A stretch of DNA of 64,000 nt from Brevibacterium oceani. Lineage in GTDB: Bacteria; Actinomycetota; Actinomycetes; Actinomycetales; Brevibacteriaceae. The notes below the pieces were generated by a model that had not been told where the DNA came from, did not search any database, and saw only the letters and a program-made list of their open reading frames with translations. Numbering within the stretch: position 1 is the stretch's first letter; every line of letters begins with the position of its first letter. The translations under genes and the position numbers were made by a program. The stretch spans positions 1 to 64,000 of the forward strand of contig NZ_JABKDE010000010.1 in assembly GCF_013623835.1 (NCBI RefSeq). Direction: 5' to 3'. Shown in pieces: positions 8,006 through 16,879 of this stretch.

Positions 8006-9300
8006 GTGCGTCGGGACAGCAGGTCCAATCGGAGGATCCGGTCTCCGCAGTGTGCGCGTGGAGCGAGGCCGGTGAGTCGTGGCGACTGCGACTCGTGCTT
8101 CCGGACTCACTCATCCCCGCAGCGGCGGGGCCAGGTGCGGACGAAGACGTCTTCGCCGACGTCAACGGCATCACCGATCGGCGCGATGTGCGGGGCGGGG
8201 TGATGCCCCGGGTTACCGGAGAATCGCAGGAACAGCGTTTACTCGATCTCACGGTTCCGCGCGGATTCCGAGGCAGCCTGCAGTTCCTGCCCGTGGCACG
8301 CGGTCTCGGCGTCGCGGACCGGTCCACGTGGCTCGCGGCGCTCGAGCGGGCGTTTCTGCCGCTCGGCGCGTACGGGCTGCGAGAGGTCACGGACATCCGC
8401 GGCCGGCGGATCCTCGAACTCTCGGCCCCCGATGCCCGACCGCTGGTCTGGACCGGAGAAGGCGCGCCGGAGGTCGGGGCTTCCGCCTCCTCGGGGCCGA
8501 CGGTCGGAACGTCTGCCTGCGACGAACAGGTCGTCACCCTCGATTCCACGCCGCGCAGGATCTGGATCCATCGTCCGGAACGGGCTCCCGCCTCGGCGCC
8601 GGTGCTCGTTGTCTTCGACGGGGAATGGTTCGTCCGTGGAGGTCTGCTTGCCGGCATCGACGAACTCATGCGCCCGCCGTCGGTGGTCATCGCGATCGAC
8701 CATGCCCCCTGTGCCGAGGCGACGGTGTCGACCGATGCATCAACGTCGGCCGATGACTACGCGGCAGCGGATCTGCGCGCCAGCGATCTCGTGATGAATC
8801 CGCGGTTCTGCGACGATGTGCTCGACCTCGTCCGCCGCATCGCGCCGGACGCGCCAGAGCGGGCACTCGTCGTCGGCGCCTCGTACGGCGGACTCGCCGC
8901 GACCTATTTCGCGTTGCGGCACCCGCGGTCATTCCGCGGCATCAGCCTGTCGCCCTCGTACTGGCAATCCGATGAACAGGGCCGACGGATCTGGGACTTC
9001 GTGCCGGAGGTCGGGGGCCTCGCCGAAACCGTCGATCAGAGTGCCTCTCACGAAGGCGTAGGCCAAGGTGCGGGGGATGGTGCAGGGCAGGGCGTGCGGC
9101 GGGGCGGAACCCGCGAGCAGGCCGAGTTCTGCGTCGACCACGGAACGCTCGAAACGACGATCGCCGATTCCGTCGCCGAAGCCGTCGGGGAGTTCGCCGC
9201 TCGCGGCATCGACATCGCACCGACGCCGTTCGTCGGAGGCCACGAAGTCCTATGGTGGCGCGAGCTCATCCTCGTTCGCCTGGCTCAGATCCTCGCGTGA
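8002..9300 (+). CDS. Enterochelin-esterase (Fes)-like siderophore esterase
   Basis: A 432-residue alpha/beta-hydrolase. The nucleophile elbow GASYGG (Ser near 294) and the C-terminal GGHEVLWW (His near 414) give the usual Ser-His pair, and the layout of an N-terminal beta domain plus C-terminal esterase domain matches Fes-type enzymes that hydrolyse ferric siderophore esters in the cytoplasm to free iron. It overlaps the siderophore-binding lipoprotein by 4 bp, so both are under the same iron box. A Gly/Gln-rich low-complexity insertion lies at about 350-375. Which siderophore it cuts is unknown. Confidence 0.83.
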   Translation: MSASGQQVQSEDPVSAVCAWSEAGESWRLRLVLPDSLIPAAAGPGADEDVFADVNGITDRRDVRGGVMPRVTGESQEQRLLDLTVPRGFRGSLQFLPVARGLGVADRSTWLAALERAFLPLGAYGLREVTDIRGRRILELSAPDARPLVWTGEGAPEVGASASSGPTVGTSACDEQVVTLDSTPRRIWIHRPERAPASAPVLVVFDGEWFVRGGLLAGIDELMRPPSVVIAIDHAPCAEATVSTDASTSADDYAAADLRASDLVMNPRFCDDVLDLVRRIAPDAPERALVVGASYGGLAATYFALRHPRSFRGISLSPSYWQSDEQGRRIWDFVPEVGGLAETVDQSASHEGVGQGAGDGAGQGVRRGGTREQAEFCVDHGTLETTIADSVAEAVGEFAARGIDIAPTPFVGGHEVLWWRELILVRLAQILA

Positions 9301-9331
9301 GCGACTGAGTCGCTGCGTCCAGTCCTGGTGC

Positions 9332-10816
9332 CTACTGCGAGTGACGTTCGAGGAACTCGTAGACCTCGGTGTCGTCGACACCGGGTACCGCTCCCGGAGG
9401 GACCGCGGCCAGCAGGGAGGCGTGCATGCGCGCCGACGGCAGCGACTTCTCCTCCCACTTCTCCGCGAGGTCCCCCGGCGCCTGCCGGCAGCACGACGGA
9501 TCGGGGCACTCGGACCGTGAGCGGATGGTGGATTCGCGGCCCTCGAACCAGCGGACATGGCCGAAGGGAACGCCGACGCTGATCGCGTAGTCGCCGCCGG
9601 GCAGAACGCGGGCGGTGCACCAGAACGACCCCTGCGGAGTGTCGGTGTACTGGTAGTAGGGGCTGAAGCGGTCGGCGACGCGGAAGACTGTGCGCGAGGT
9701 GAAGCGCTTGCACGCGAACTGGCCCTCGATTGCACCGAGCGGATCGGTCGGGAAGGGCAGACCGTCGTTCGAGTACGCCTTGTGGATCGTCCCCGAGTTG
9801 TGCACCTTCATGAAGTGCACGGGCAGACCCAGGTGCTCGGTGGCGAGGTTCGTGAACCGGTGCGCGGCCATCTCGTAGCCGACGCCGAACATATCGCGTA
9901 GGTGCTCGACGGAGAGCACGCGCTTCTTCTTCTCCTCTACGAGCATCGGCACCGCCGCACGTTCGGGCAGCAGAATCGCGGCGGCCAGATAGTTCGCCTC
10001 GACGCGCTGTTGGAGGAACTCGTGGAAATCCTTCGGTGAATCGTAGCCGAGCACATGCGGAGCCAGACTCATGAGCAGGTGGGAGCGCGGATCGAAGGCG
10101 GCATCCGTGTTCGGCAGGTAGAGGCGCTTGTTCTCCGTGTCCGAGATCGACCGGGTCGAATCCGGCAGGTCCGAGACGTAGTGGAGGCTGAACCCGAGCT
10201 TCTCCGCGATGAGCGCCGTCTGCCGCTGTGAGACCGTGCCCGATTCGTAGCCGACGAGGTCAAGCAGCTCCGTGGCAGTGGCCTCGAGATCGGCGAAGTA
10301 GTTGTTCTTCTCTTTCATCCGATCCCGCAGCTCACGGTTCGCGCGCCTGGCCTCCTCGGGGGTCGCGGCCCTGCGTTCGAGGACCTCGCCGAGCTGTCGC
10401 TGCAGACCCACGATCGCCTCGAGGGCATCGGCAGGCAGGGACTTGATGCGCACCTGCGGCAGTCCCAGCGACGAGTACATGGGGGAGGCCTGATTGCGTT
10501 CGGCCTCGAGCTCGAGAGCCTGACGTTCGTCGATCGGGGCGGGGTCGATGAGGTCGGCGACATCGGTCTTCAGTGCCTTCGCGATCGCGGCCAGGAGCGT
10601 GACAGAAGTTTCTCGCTTGCCGTTCTCGATCGTCGAGATCTGCGAGGCCGCACGTCCCACTTCCTGCCCCAGCTCGCTGAGGGTCAGACCGCGCTGTTTG
10701 CGAAAAAATCGGATTCTTCTGCCGATGCTCAACGGATCGGTCTGTTGCTCTTCGGGTTCGACTTCCGCTTCGATGCTGACCACGGCGGCTCCAATCACTT
10801 CTGTGCCTCGCTTCAC
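9332..10816 (-). CDS. ramB: RamB/ScfR-type regulator of acetate metabolism and the glyoxylate bypass
   Basis: A 494-residue XRE-family regulator: N-terminal helix-turn-helix (about 30-85, SIGRRIRFFRKQRGLTLSELG), then an IrrE-like central domain and the C-terminal short-chain fatty acyl regulator domain with a Cys-rich tail motif (ECPDPSCC). This matches Corynebacterium RamB, which controls aceA, aceB and acetate genes and its own promoter. It diverges from aceA with 148 bp between, as in corynebacteria. The first start is a GTG at 10816; a GTG at 10798 with GAGG upstream is a good alternative. The intergenic stretch is A+T-rich, but I found no clear copy of the published RamB box. Confidence 0.87.
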   Translation of the reverse strand: MKRGTEVIGAAVVSIEAEVEPEEQQTDPLSIGRRIRFFRKQRGLTLSELGQEVGRAASQISTIENGKRETSVTLLAAIAKALKTDVADLIDPAPIDERQALELEAERNQASPMYSSLGLPQVRIKSLPADALEAIVGLQRQLGEVLERRAATPEEARRANRELRDRMKEKNNYFADLEATATELLDLVGYESGTVSQRQTALIAEKLGFSLHYVSDLPDSTRSISDTENKRLYLPNTDAAFDPRSHLLMSLAPHVLGYDSPKDFHEFLQQRVEANYLAAAILLPERAAVPMLVEEKKKRVLSVEHLRDMFGVGYEMAAHRFTNLATEHLGLPVHFMKVHNSGTIHKAYSNDGLPFPTDPLGAIEGQFACKRFTSRTVFRVADRFSPYYQYTDTPQGSFWCTARVLPGGDYAISVGVPFGHVRWFEGRESTIRSRSECPDPSCCRQAPGDLAEKWEEKSLPSARMHASLLAAVPPGAVPGVDDTEVYEFLERHSQ

Positions 10817-10964
10817 ACGTTCGGAAATCAGTATGACAGAACACGAAAATTTCTGAAACCGGAAATATCGAGATTATTCACCCGAAAAAACTCTGTCGAA
10901 CCCCTTGCAGCCCCTCCAGACTGGATACATCAACAACCCCGAACGAACGAGAAAGTGAAGGACA

Positions 10965-12275
<1,311 letters not shown>

Positions 12276-12583
12276 GCAGATGAGGCTGCTGGGCCCCGGG
12301 CAGACTTCCGGGGTTCGCGGAGCCCCGCACACCCGGGCTCACGGGCCCGGGTAAGGCGCCGGCCAACGGCCGCCACGAACCCGGCGCGGGTCGGCAATGT
12401 TTTCACGGGGTTTGCATTGTCGGTCCGCGCCGTCACACCACAGATCGAACAACCCCGCCAGGCGTCACACGCCTCCACCAGCAGCACCACCGCACCAGCA
12501 CCACCGCACCAGTACCACCGCACCAGCACCACCGCCACCACCGCACCATCCAGGCAGCCACTACGACGGGTGAGGAGAAGCCC
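12276..12583. other. Long aceA-aceB intergenic leader with hairpins and a minisatellite
   Basis: 308 bp. The first 80 bp hold two G+C-rich hairpins (GGGGTTCGCGGAGCCCC near 12317; CCCGGGCTCACGGGCCCGGG near 12336) that could end aceA transcription. Then CAATG...CATTG (12396-12419) includes GGTTTGCATTG, faintly like a RamB half-site. The rest is a C-rich 14-bp tandem repeat just before the aceB ribosome binding site GAGGAGAAG. Confidence 0.55.
12485..12555 (+). repeat. 14-bp minisatellite in the aceB leader
   Basis: Unit CACCACCGCACCAG occurs three times in tandem (one with a single T for C change), followed by a shortened fourth and fifth unit. It is almost free of G on the plus strand and would give an unstructured C/A-rich stretch of the aceB mRNA leader. 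No reading frame through it resembles a protein. Confidence 0.85.
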
Positions 12584-14194
12584 ATGTCTTACATCAAGAT
12601 CAACGCGCCGCTCGAAACCGGCTTCGGCACCGTCCTCTCGGAGCCCGCTCTGACCTTCATCGCAACCCTGCATGACGAGTTCGCCGGCACCATCAGCGAC
12701 CTGCTGCGCGCACGAGCTAACCGGGCCGAGGAGATGAACGGCGGAACCCTGCCGCGCTTCAAGCCCGAGACGGCCCGCATCCGCGCCGACCGGTCCTGGA
12801 CCGTCGCCGGCTCGCAGGACGCTCCCGGTCTCGAGGACCGCCGCGTCGAACTCACCGGTCCGGTCACCGAGCCCGAAGTCGTGGCAGCGCTGAACTCGCA
12901 GGCCAAGGTGTGGCTGGCCGACCTTGAAGACGCCACGAGCCCGAACTGGGCCAACATCATCGGCGGTCAGGTCAACCTCTTCCGCGCCATCCGCGGTCGG
13001 CTGCCGGGAATCAACAATGACAACCAGCCGACGATCGGTCTGCGTCCGCGCGGTCTGCACCTGCCGGAGAAGCACCTGCTCTACGTCGATGACAACGGCG
13101 AGGAGTTCGCGACCTGGGGCGCCCTCGTCGACTTCGGCCTCTACTTCTTCCACAATGCCCGCCACCTCATCAGCAACGGCTCCGGACCGTACTTCTACCT
13201 GCCGAAGCTCGAGTCCTCGCAGGAGGCTCGTCTGTGGAACAAGATCTTCGTCAAGGCCCAGAACATGCTCGACATCGAGCAGGGAACCATCCGCGCCACT
13301 GCTCACATCGAGACGATCACGGCCGTGTTCCAGATGGAGGAGATCCTCTACGAGCTGCGCGATCACTGCGCGGGACTCGAGGCCGCCGGCTGGGACTACC
13401 TGTTCTCCGTGGTGAAGAACCTGCGCTACGCCACCGACTACGTGCTGCCCGACCGGGAGCGCCTGACGATGGACCTGCCGCTGATGAAGGCCTTCACCGA
13501 CCGCCTCGTCGCCACCTGCCACCGTCGCGGTGCGCATGCAATCGGCACGATGTCGAACCTCATGGCCGACCACCCGGACAAGGAGTTCGTGGCCGCCGAG
13601 TTCGAGCGCATGCGTGAGGACAAGGCCCGTGAGGCCTGGCAGGGCTTCGACGGCACCTGGGTCGCCGATCCGGCTCTCGTTCCCGCCGCACTGGCAGTGT
13701 TCGACGCAGCTCTCGGTTCGAAGCCCAACCAGCTGGAGAACATGCGCCCCGACGTGCAGGTGACCAGCGCGAACATCCTCGACGTCACCGGCCTCGAGCC
13801 GATCGTGACCGAAGAGGGTGTGCGGGTGAACATCCGCGTGGCCATCGGGTACATGAACGAATGGCTCGGCGGCAATGGTCACGTGGCGCTGGAGAACCAG
13901 CTCGAGGACGTATCGACCGCGGAGATCTGCCGCTCGCAGATCTGGCAGTGGATCCACCATGAGGTGACCCTCGACAACGGCCAGCAGGTGACCCGTCACC
14001 TGGTCGAACGCTACCTCGGAGAGGAGCTGGCTGCGATGGATCGCCGCCCCGACGATCACTTCGACGAGGCCGTGGAGATCTTCCGCTCCACCGCTCTCGA
14101 CGAGCCCTTCGCCGAGTTCCTCACGATGCCGGCCTACAATGACCACCTGGTCGACCGGGTGTCGAAGACCGACGCGGAACTCTACGTCGCCTGA
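12584..14194 (+). CDS. aceB: Malate synthase A
   Basis: A 536-residue malate synthase of the A form (AceB, about 530 residues), which condenses glyoxylate with acetyl-CoA to malate. The family block RPRGLHLPEKHL around residue 155-165 includes the catalytic Arg, and MAAFPIP-like and NLMADHP-type blocks of the TIM barrel follow. The ATG at 12584 is preceded by GAGGAGAAGCCC. Together with aceA it completes the bypass needed for growth on acetate or fatty acids, which suits the acyl-CoA genes near 26-31 kb. Confidence 0.96.
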   Translation: MSYIKINAPLETGFGTVLSEPALTFIATLHDEFAGTISDLLRARANRAEEMNGGTLPRFKPETARIRADRSWTVAGSQDAPGLEDRRVELTGPVTEPEVVAALNSQAKVWLADLEDATSPNWANIIGGQVNLFRAIRGRLPGINNDNQPTIGLRPRGLHLPEKHLLYVDDNGEEFATWGALVDFGLYFFHNARHLISNGSGPYFYLPKLESSQEARLWNKIFVKAQNMLDIEQGTIRATAHIETITAVFQMEEILYELRDHCAGLEAAGWDYLFSVVKNLRYATDYVLPDRERLTMDLPLMKAFTDRLVATCHRRGAHAIGTMSNLMADHPDKEFVAAEFERMREDKAREAWQGFDGTWVADPALVPAALAVFDAALGSKPNQLENMRPDVQVTSANILDVTGLEPIVTEEGVRVNIRVAIGYMNEWLGGNGHVALENQLEDVSTAEICRSQIWQWIHHEVTLDNGQQVTRHLVERYLGEELAAMDRRPDDHFDEAVEIFRSTALDEPFAEFLTMPAYNDHLVDRVSKTDAELYVA

Positions 14195-14199
14195 CCCCT

Positions 14200-14261
14200 A
14201 TTACTACCCGACGGCGGCCCAGCAACCTTGCGCCAGGTTGCTGGGCCGCCGTCACGTAGTT
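14200..14261. repeat. Palindromic intergenic repeat, family A, copy 1
   Basis: A long inverted repeat: left arm starting TTACTACCCGACGGCGGCC and right arm GGCCGCCGTCACGTAGT, with a GCGCC loop. It lies between the convergent ends of aceB and the DinB-type gene and can fold as a bidirectional terminator. The left 27 bases recur exactly at 16261. Confidence 0.85.
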
Positions 14262-14280
14262 CTGGGAGGACGGGAGCCGG

Positions 14281-14886
14281 TCAGGACCAGTCGTCCATGC
14301 CCTCGGGCGGCCACGGCTCGCCGTCGGCCTCGGCGTTGAGCTGATAGGCGATCGCTCCGTCGATGGACTCGCGGATGATGTCGGCGTGACCGACATGTCG
14401 GGCCACCTCGGTGTTGAGATGCAGGAGAATCCAGCGCACGGACATGACGAAGTCCTGCGGCATCCACGGATTCGGCGGAGTCGCGCTCACGGCCCCGAGA
14501 TCGACACCCGTGTCGACGACGGTCTGCCGGACCTCATCGATGCCTGTGATGACGCGTTCGAAGATCTCCACCACCTCGGCGATGTTGAGATCGGGCACGG
14601 CGGAACTGTCGAACATCCCCTCGAGGCCGAGCTCGGCATTGATCGCAGGAAACTCCTCGAAGGGAACCACCCGATCGGGGTTCTCGACTTGCTTGAGCCA
14701 ACCGTTGATCACCTGAGCGACATGGGCGATGAGGCCCTTGATGCTGGCGGAACTGGTCGTCGGAGTGCTGACTGACTGCTCATCGGTGAGGCCGCGGGCG
14801 GTGAGTTTGAGCTGCGTGCACTGCTGAGTGAGGAAACTGAAGGCTGCATCGGTCTCGTCGGTGACGCTGGGTGCGAAGAAGGCCAT
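14281..14886 (-). CDS. DinB-fold (mycothiol-transferase-like) protein
   Basis: A 201-residue four-helix-bundle protein of the DinB/DUF664 superfamily, which in actinobacteria includes mycothiol-dependent transferases. His residues typical of the metal site appear around IAHVAQV (near 55) and in WILLHLNTEVARHVGHAD (near 165-180). The ATG at 14886 follows AGGAGAGATC. It diverges from a WYL-domain regulator, and the promoter region between them has a clear GGACA-N5-TGTCC palindrome, so the regulator probably controls it. Reaction unknown. Confidence 0.8.
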   Translation of the reverse strand: MAFFAPSVTDETDAAFSFLTQQCTQLKLTARGLTDEQSVSTPTTSSASIKGLIAHVAQVINGWLKQVENPDRVVPFEEFPAINAELGLEGMFDSSAVPDLNIAEVVEIFERVITGIDEVRQTVVDTGVDLGAVSATPPNPWMPQDFVMSVRWILLHLNTEVARHVGHADIIRESIDGAIAYQLNAEADGEPWPPEGMDDWS

Positions 14887-14954
14887 GATCTCTCCTGATC
14901 GTCCGTGTCCGATCCGGTGTTCCGGTTCGTGCCTTCGAGTATTGACCTTCATGA

Positions 14955-14969
14955 GGACATATAGTGTCC
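14955..14969. promoter_or_regulatory. Palindromic operator candidate between DinB-type gene and WYL regulator
   Basis: GGACA-TATAG-TGTCC, a perfect 5-bp inverted repeat with a 5-bp A+T-rich centre, lies in the divergent promoter region and could be bound by the WYL regulator to control both genes. No independent evidence. Confidence 0.55.
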
Positions 14970-15071
14970 GCATTGGGCGGTGTGATCGGAATGGACACGG
15001 CACCGAGGCGAGGACCGAGCCGAGTGTCGAACTGAGCACCGAACCGGGCACCGCATAGAAGAGGAGCCGTC

Positions 15072-16127
15072 ATGCGATCAGAGACGAGGCTGCTGTCGCT
15101 GCTGGGGATGTTCGCGTCGGGTCGGACGTATTCGGCGCAGGAACTCGCCGCTCACTTCGAGTGCACACCCAGGACCATCAGGCGCGACATCGCCGAGCTG
15201 CGCGAGCTCGGCTACGTCCTCGGGTCCGTGCCGGGAACAGCCGGCGGCTACCGGGCCGAGTCCCGGACGATGCTTCCGCCCCTGCAGTTCGAGGCGGGGG
15301 AGGCACTGGCCACCGCGGTCGGTCTCGCCCTGCTGCGCGGCGCAGGTTTGGACACTGCGAATGCGGAGTTGGCGACCGAGAAGCTGCGTGGAATGCTCCC
15401 TCCGGAAGCGCGCAGTGCCGTCGATGGGATCAGTGCTGCGGTCTCCGTTCCCGAAGGACACGTGCCCGGAGTCGACCTCGACGCGGTCATCACCCTCGCC
15501 GCGACCATCGCCGCCCGCACGGTCACGACTTTCGACTACCTGAAGCGTCCGCCGTCCTGGGGAGAGACCGCCTCGACCGGCGATGAGAACGTACGCGGTG
15601 CGACGGCGCAGGCCTCCCGTGCGCAGGGGCAGGCCACTGGTGCGCAAGGGCAGGTCCGTCGCGTCGAGCCCGTACAGCTGGTCGTCCTCGGCGGCCACTG
15701 GTACCTCTACGCCTGGGACCTCGAGCGCAGCGATTGGCGCGTCTTCCGCCTCGATCGGATGAGCGGCGTCCACGCCACGACCTTCGTGTTCTCCCCCAGA
15801 GACCATCCCGACGCCGAGGCTGCCGTGAGTTCCGCTGTCACCTCGGCCGCGTACCGCCACACGGTGATCCTGCGGACCGATGCGGGTGTGGATGAGGCGA
15901 GACGATGGTTCCCGAGCAGGGCTGCGACGGTCGCCGAGGCTGCCGACGGTGTCCGTGTCACCTTCGGTGTCGACGACCTGAGATGGGCGGCGGTGATGGT
16001 CGTGATGACTCCCGAACCTTTCGACGTCATCGAACCGGGTGGACTGTTGGCCGAACTCACGGCGCTGGCAGACCGGGCGCGGTCCATCGGCCAGACAGGG
16101 AAGTCGCCGCTGGGAGCAGGCGAGTGA
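15072..16127 (+). CDS. WYL-domain transcriptional regulator (HTH_11-WYL)
   Basis: A 351-residue regulator: winged helix at about 3-60 (SAQELAAHFECTPRTIRRDIAEL), then a WYL domain from about 135 to 290 and a C-terminal WCX extension. The ATG at 15072 follows GAGGAG. Residues 178-197 form an Ala/Gln/Gly-rich insertion (AQASRAQGQATGAQGQ) not expected in the WYL core. It is divergent from the DinB-fold gene, a pairing common among YafY-like regulators. The ligand or signal is unknown; WYL domains are thought to sense nucleic acid or small molecules. Confidence 0.85.
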   Translation: MRSETRLLSLLGMFASGRTYSAQELAAHFECTPRTIRRDIAELRELGYVLGSVPGTAGGYRAESRTMLPPLQFEAGEALATAVGLALLRGAGLDTANAELATEKLRGMLPPEARSAVDGISAAVSVPEGHVPGVDLDAVITLAATIAARTVTTFDYLKRPPSWGETASTGDENVRGATAQASRAQGQATGAQGQVRRVEPVQLVVLGGHWYLYAWDLERSDWRVFRLDRMSGVHATTFVFSPRDHPDAEAAVSSAVTSAAYRHTVILRTDAGVDEARRWFPSRAATVAEAADGVRVTFGVDDLRWAAVMVVMTPEPFDVIEPGGLLAELTALADRARSIGQTGKSPLGAGE

Positions 16128-16260
16128 ACCGCGCCGGTCGCGCGCGGAGCTTCAGGCGAAACGCGACTGCCGCGAGAGCAGTGACTCGGTCGTTGCCGGA
16201 TCGGCCGAGCCACCATGGCGAGCGGGGTTGGATGCAGTCTGACTCGAGCCCCACCCCCAA

Positions 16261-16322
16261 TTACTACCCGACGGCGGCCCAGCAACCTCGCGCCACGTTG
16301 CTGCGCCGCCGTCGGGTAGTAA
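16261..16322. repeat. Palindromic intergenic repeat, family A, copy 2
   Basis: Second copy of the repeat at 14200. The left arm TTACTACCCGACGGCGGCC is identical and the right arm GCGCCGCCGTCGGGTAGTAA pairs almost perfectly with it. It follows the WYL regulator, so with copy 1 it brackets the DinB/WYL pair. It may terminate the regulator transcript. Confidence 0.85.
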
Positions 16323-16377
16323 GGAGGGGAGGTGAAGGGGTGGTGAGACCCGAATGAATGAATCCTGGGTGAGTCCA

Positions 16378-16383
16378 TATACT
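16378..16383 (+). promoter_or_regulatory. -10 box for the UspA gene
   Basis: TATACT, seven bases before the ATG at 16391. The short gap would place transcription start at or next to the ATG, giving a leaderless message, although GGGGG in the gap might also serve as a weak ribosome binding site. No good -35 is visible. Confidence 0.5.
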
Positions 16384-16390
16384 GGGGGCC

Positions 16391-16780
16391 ATGACGATTC
16401 TCATTGGCTACCTGCCCGCTCCCGAGGGTGAGGCCGCTCTGCGTGCGGGATTCGCGGAGGCCAAACTGCGGTCGAGCGCTGCCGTCGTGATCAACTCACA
16501 ACGACGAGGTGCCAGCGGAACCCCGACCGAGATCGGCCCCGATGAGATCAAACGGATCGTCGACCTCGGCAAGGAGTCCGACGTCGACGTCGAAGTGCTC
16601 CAGCCCGACCACGAGGACGATCTGCCCGGCACCCTCAACGACCTCGCCGTCGAATACGAGGCCCAGCTCATCGTCATCGGACTGCGCAAACGCTCGGCGA
16701 TCGGCAAGTTCATCCTCGGCTCGCAGGCCCAGCGCATCCTCCTCGAGGCCGAAGTCCCGGTGCTGACCGCGAAAGCCTGA
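16391..16780 (+). CDS. Universal stress protein, UspA family
   Basis: A 129-residue single-domain Usp protein. The C-terminal nucleotide-binding pattern G-x2-x-G-x(n)-G-S is present (GLRKRSAIGKFILGSQAQRILLEAEVPVL region, about 97-125), so it is probably an ATP-binding Usp. The -10 box TATACT is 7 bp upstream. It stands between the family A repeat and the convergent YdiJ-type dehydrogenase. Physiological role unknown beyond general stress survival. Confidence 0.9.
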   Translation: MTILIGYLPAPEGEAALRAGFAEAKLRSSAAVVINSQRRGASGTPTEIGPDEIKRIVDLGKESDVDVEVLQPDHEDDLPGTLNDLAVEYEAQLIVIGLRKRSAIGKFILGSQAQRILLEAEVPVLTAKA

Positions 16781-16879
16781 CCGCCTCACAGTCGGGGGTC
16801 GATCGCCTCGCCGAGGAGACCTGGGAACTCTGCGTCGAACGGACTGAAAACCTTCGCCGAGGCGGCTCTGCCATTGACA

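Noticed and set aside
10817-10964. RamB binding sites in the ramB-aceA divergent region
   Set aside because: The stretch is A+T-rich and promoter-like, but no convincing copy of the corynebacterial TTTGCAAA-type box is present.
12485-12555. CRISPR-like repeat array
   Set aside because: Units are contiguous with no spacers, and there are no cas genes.
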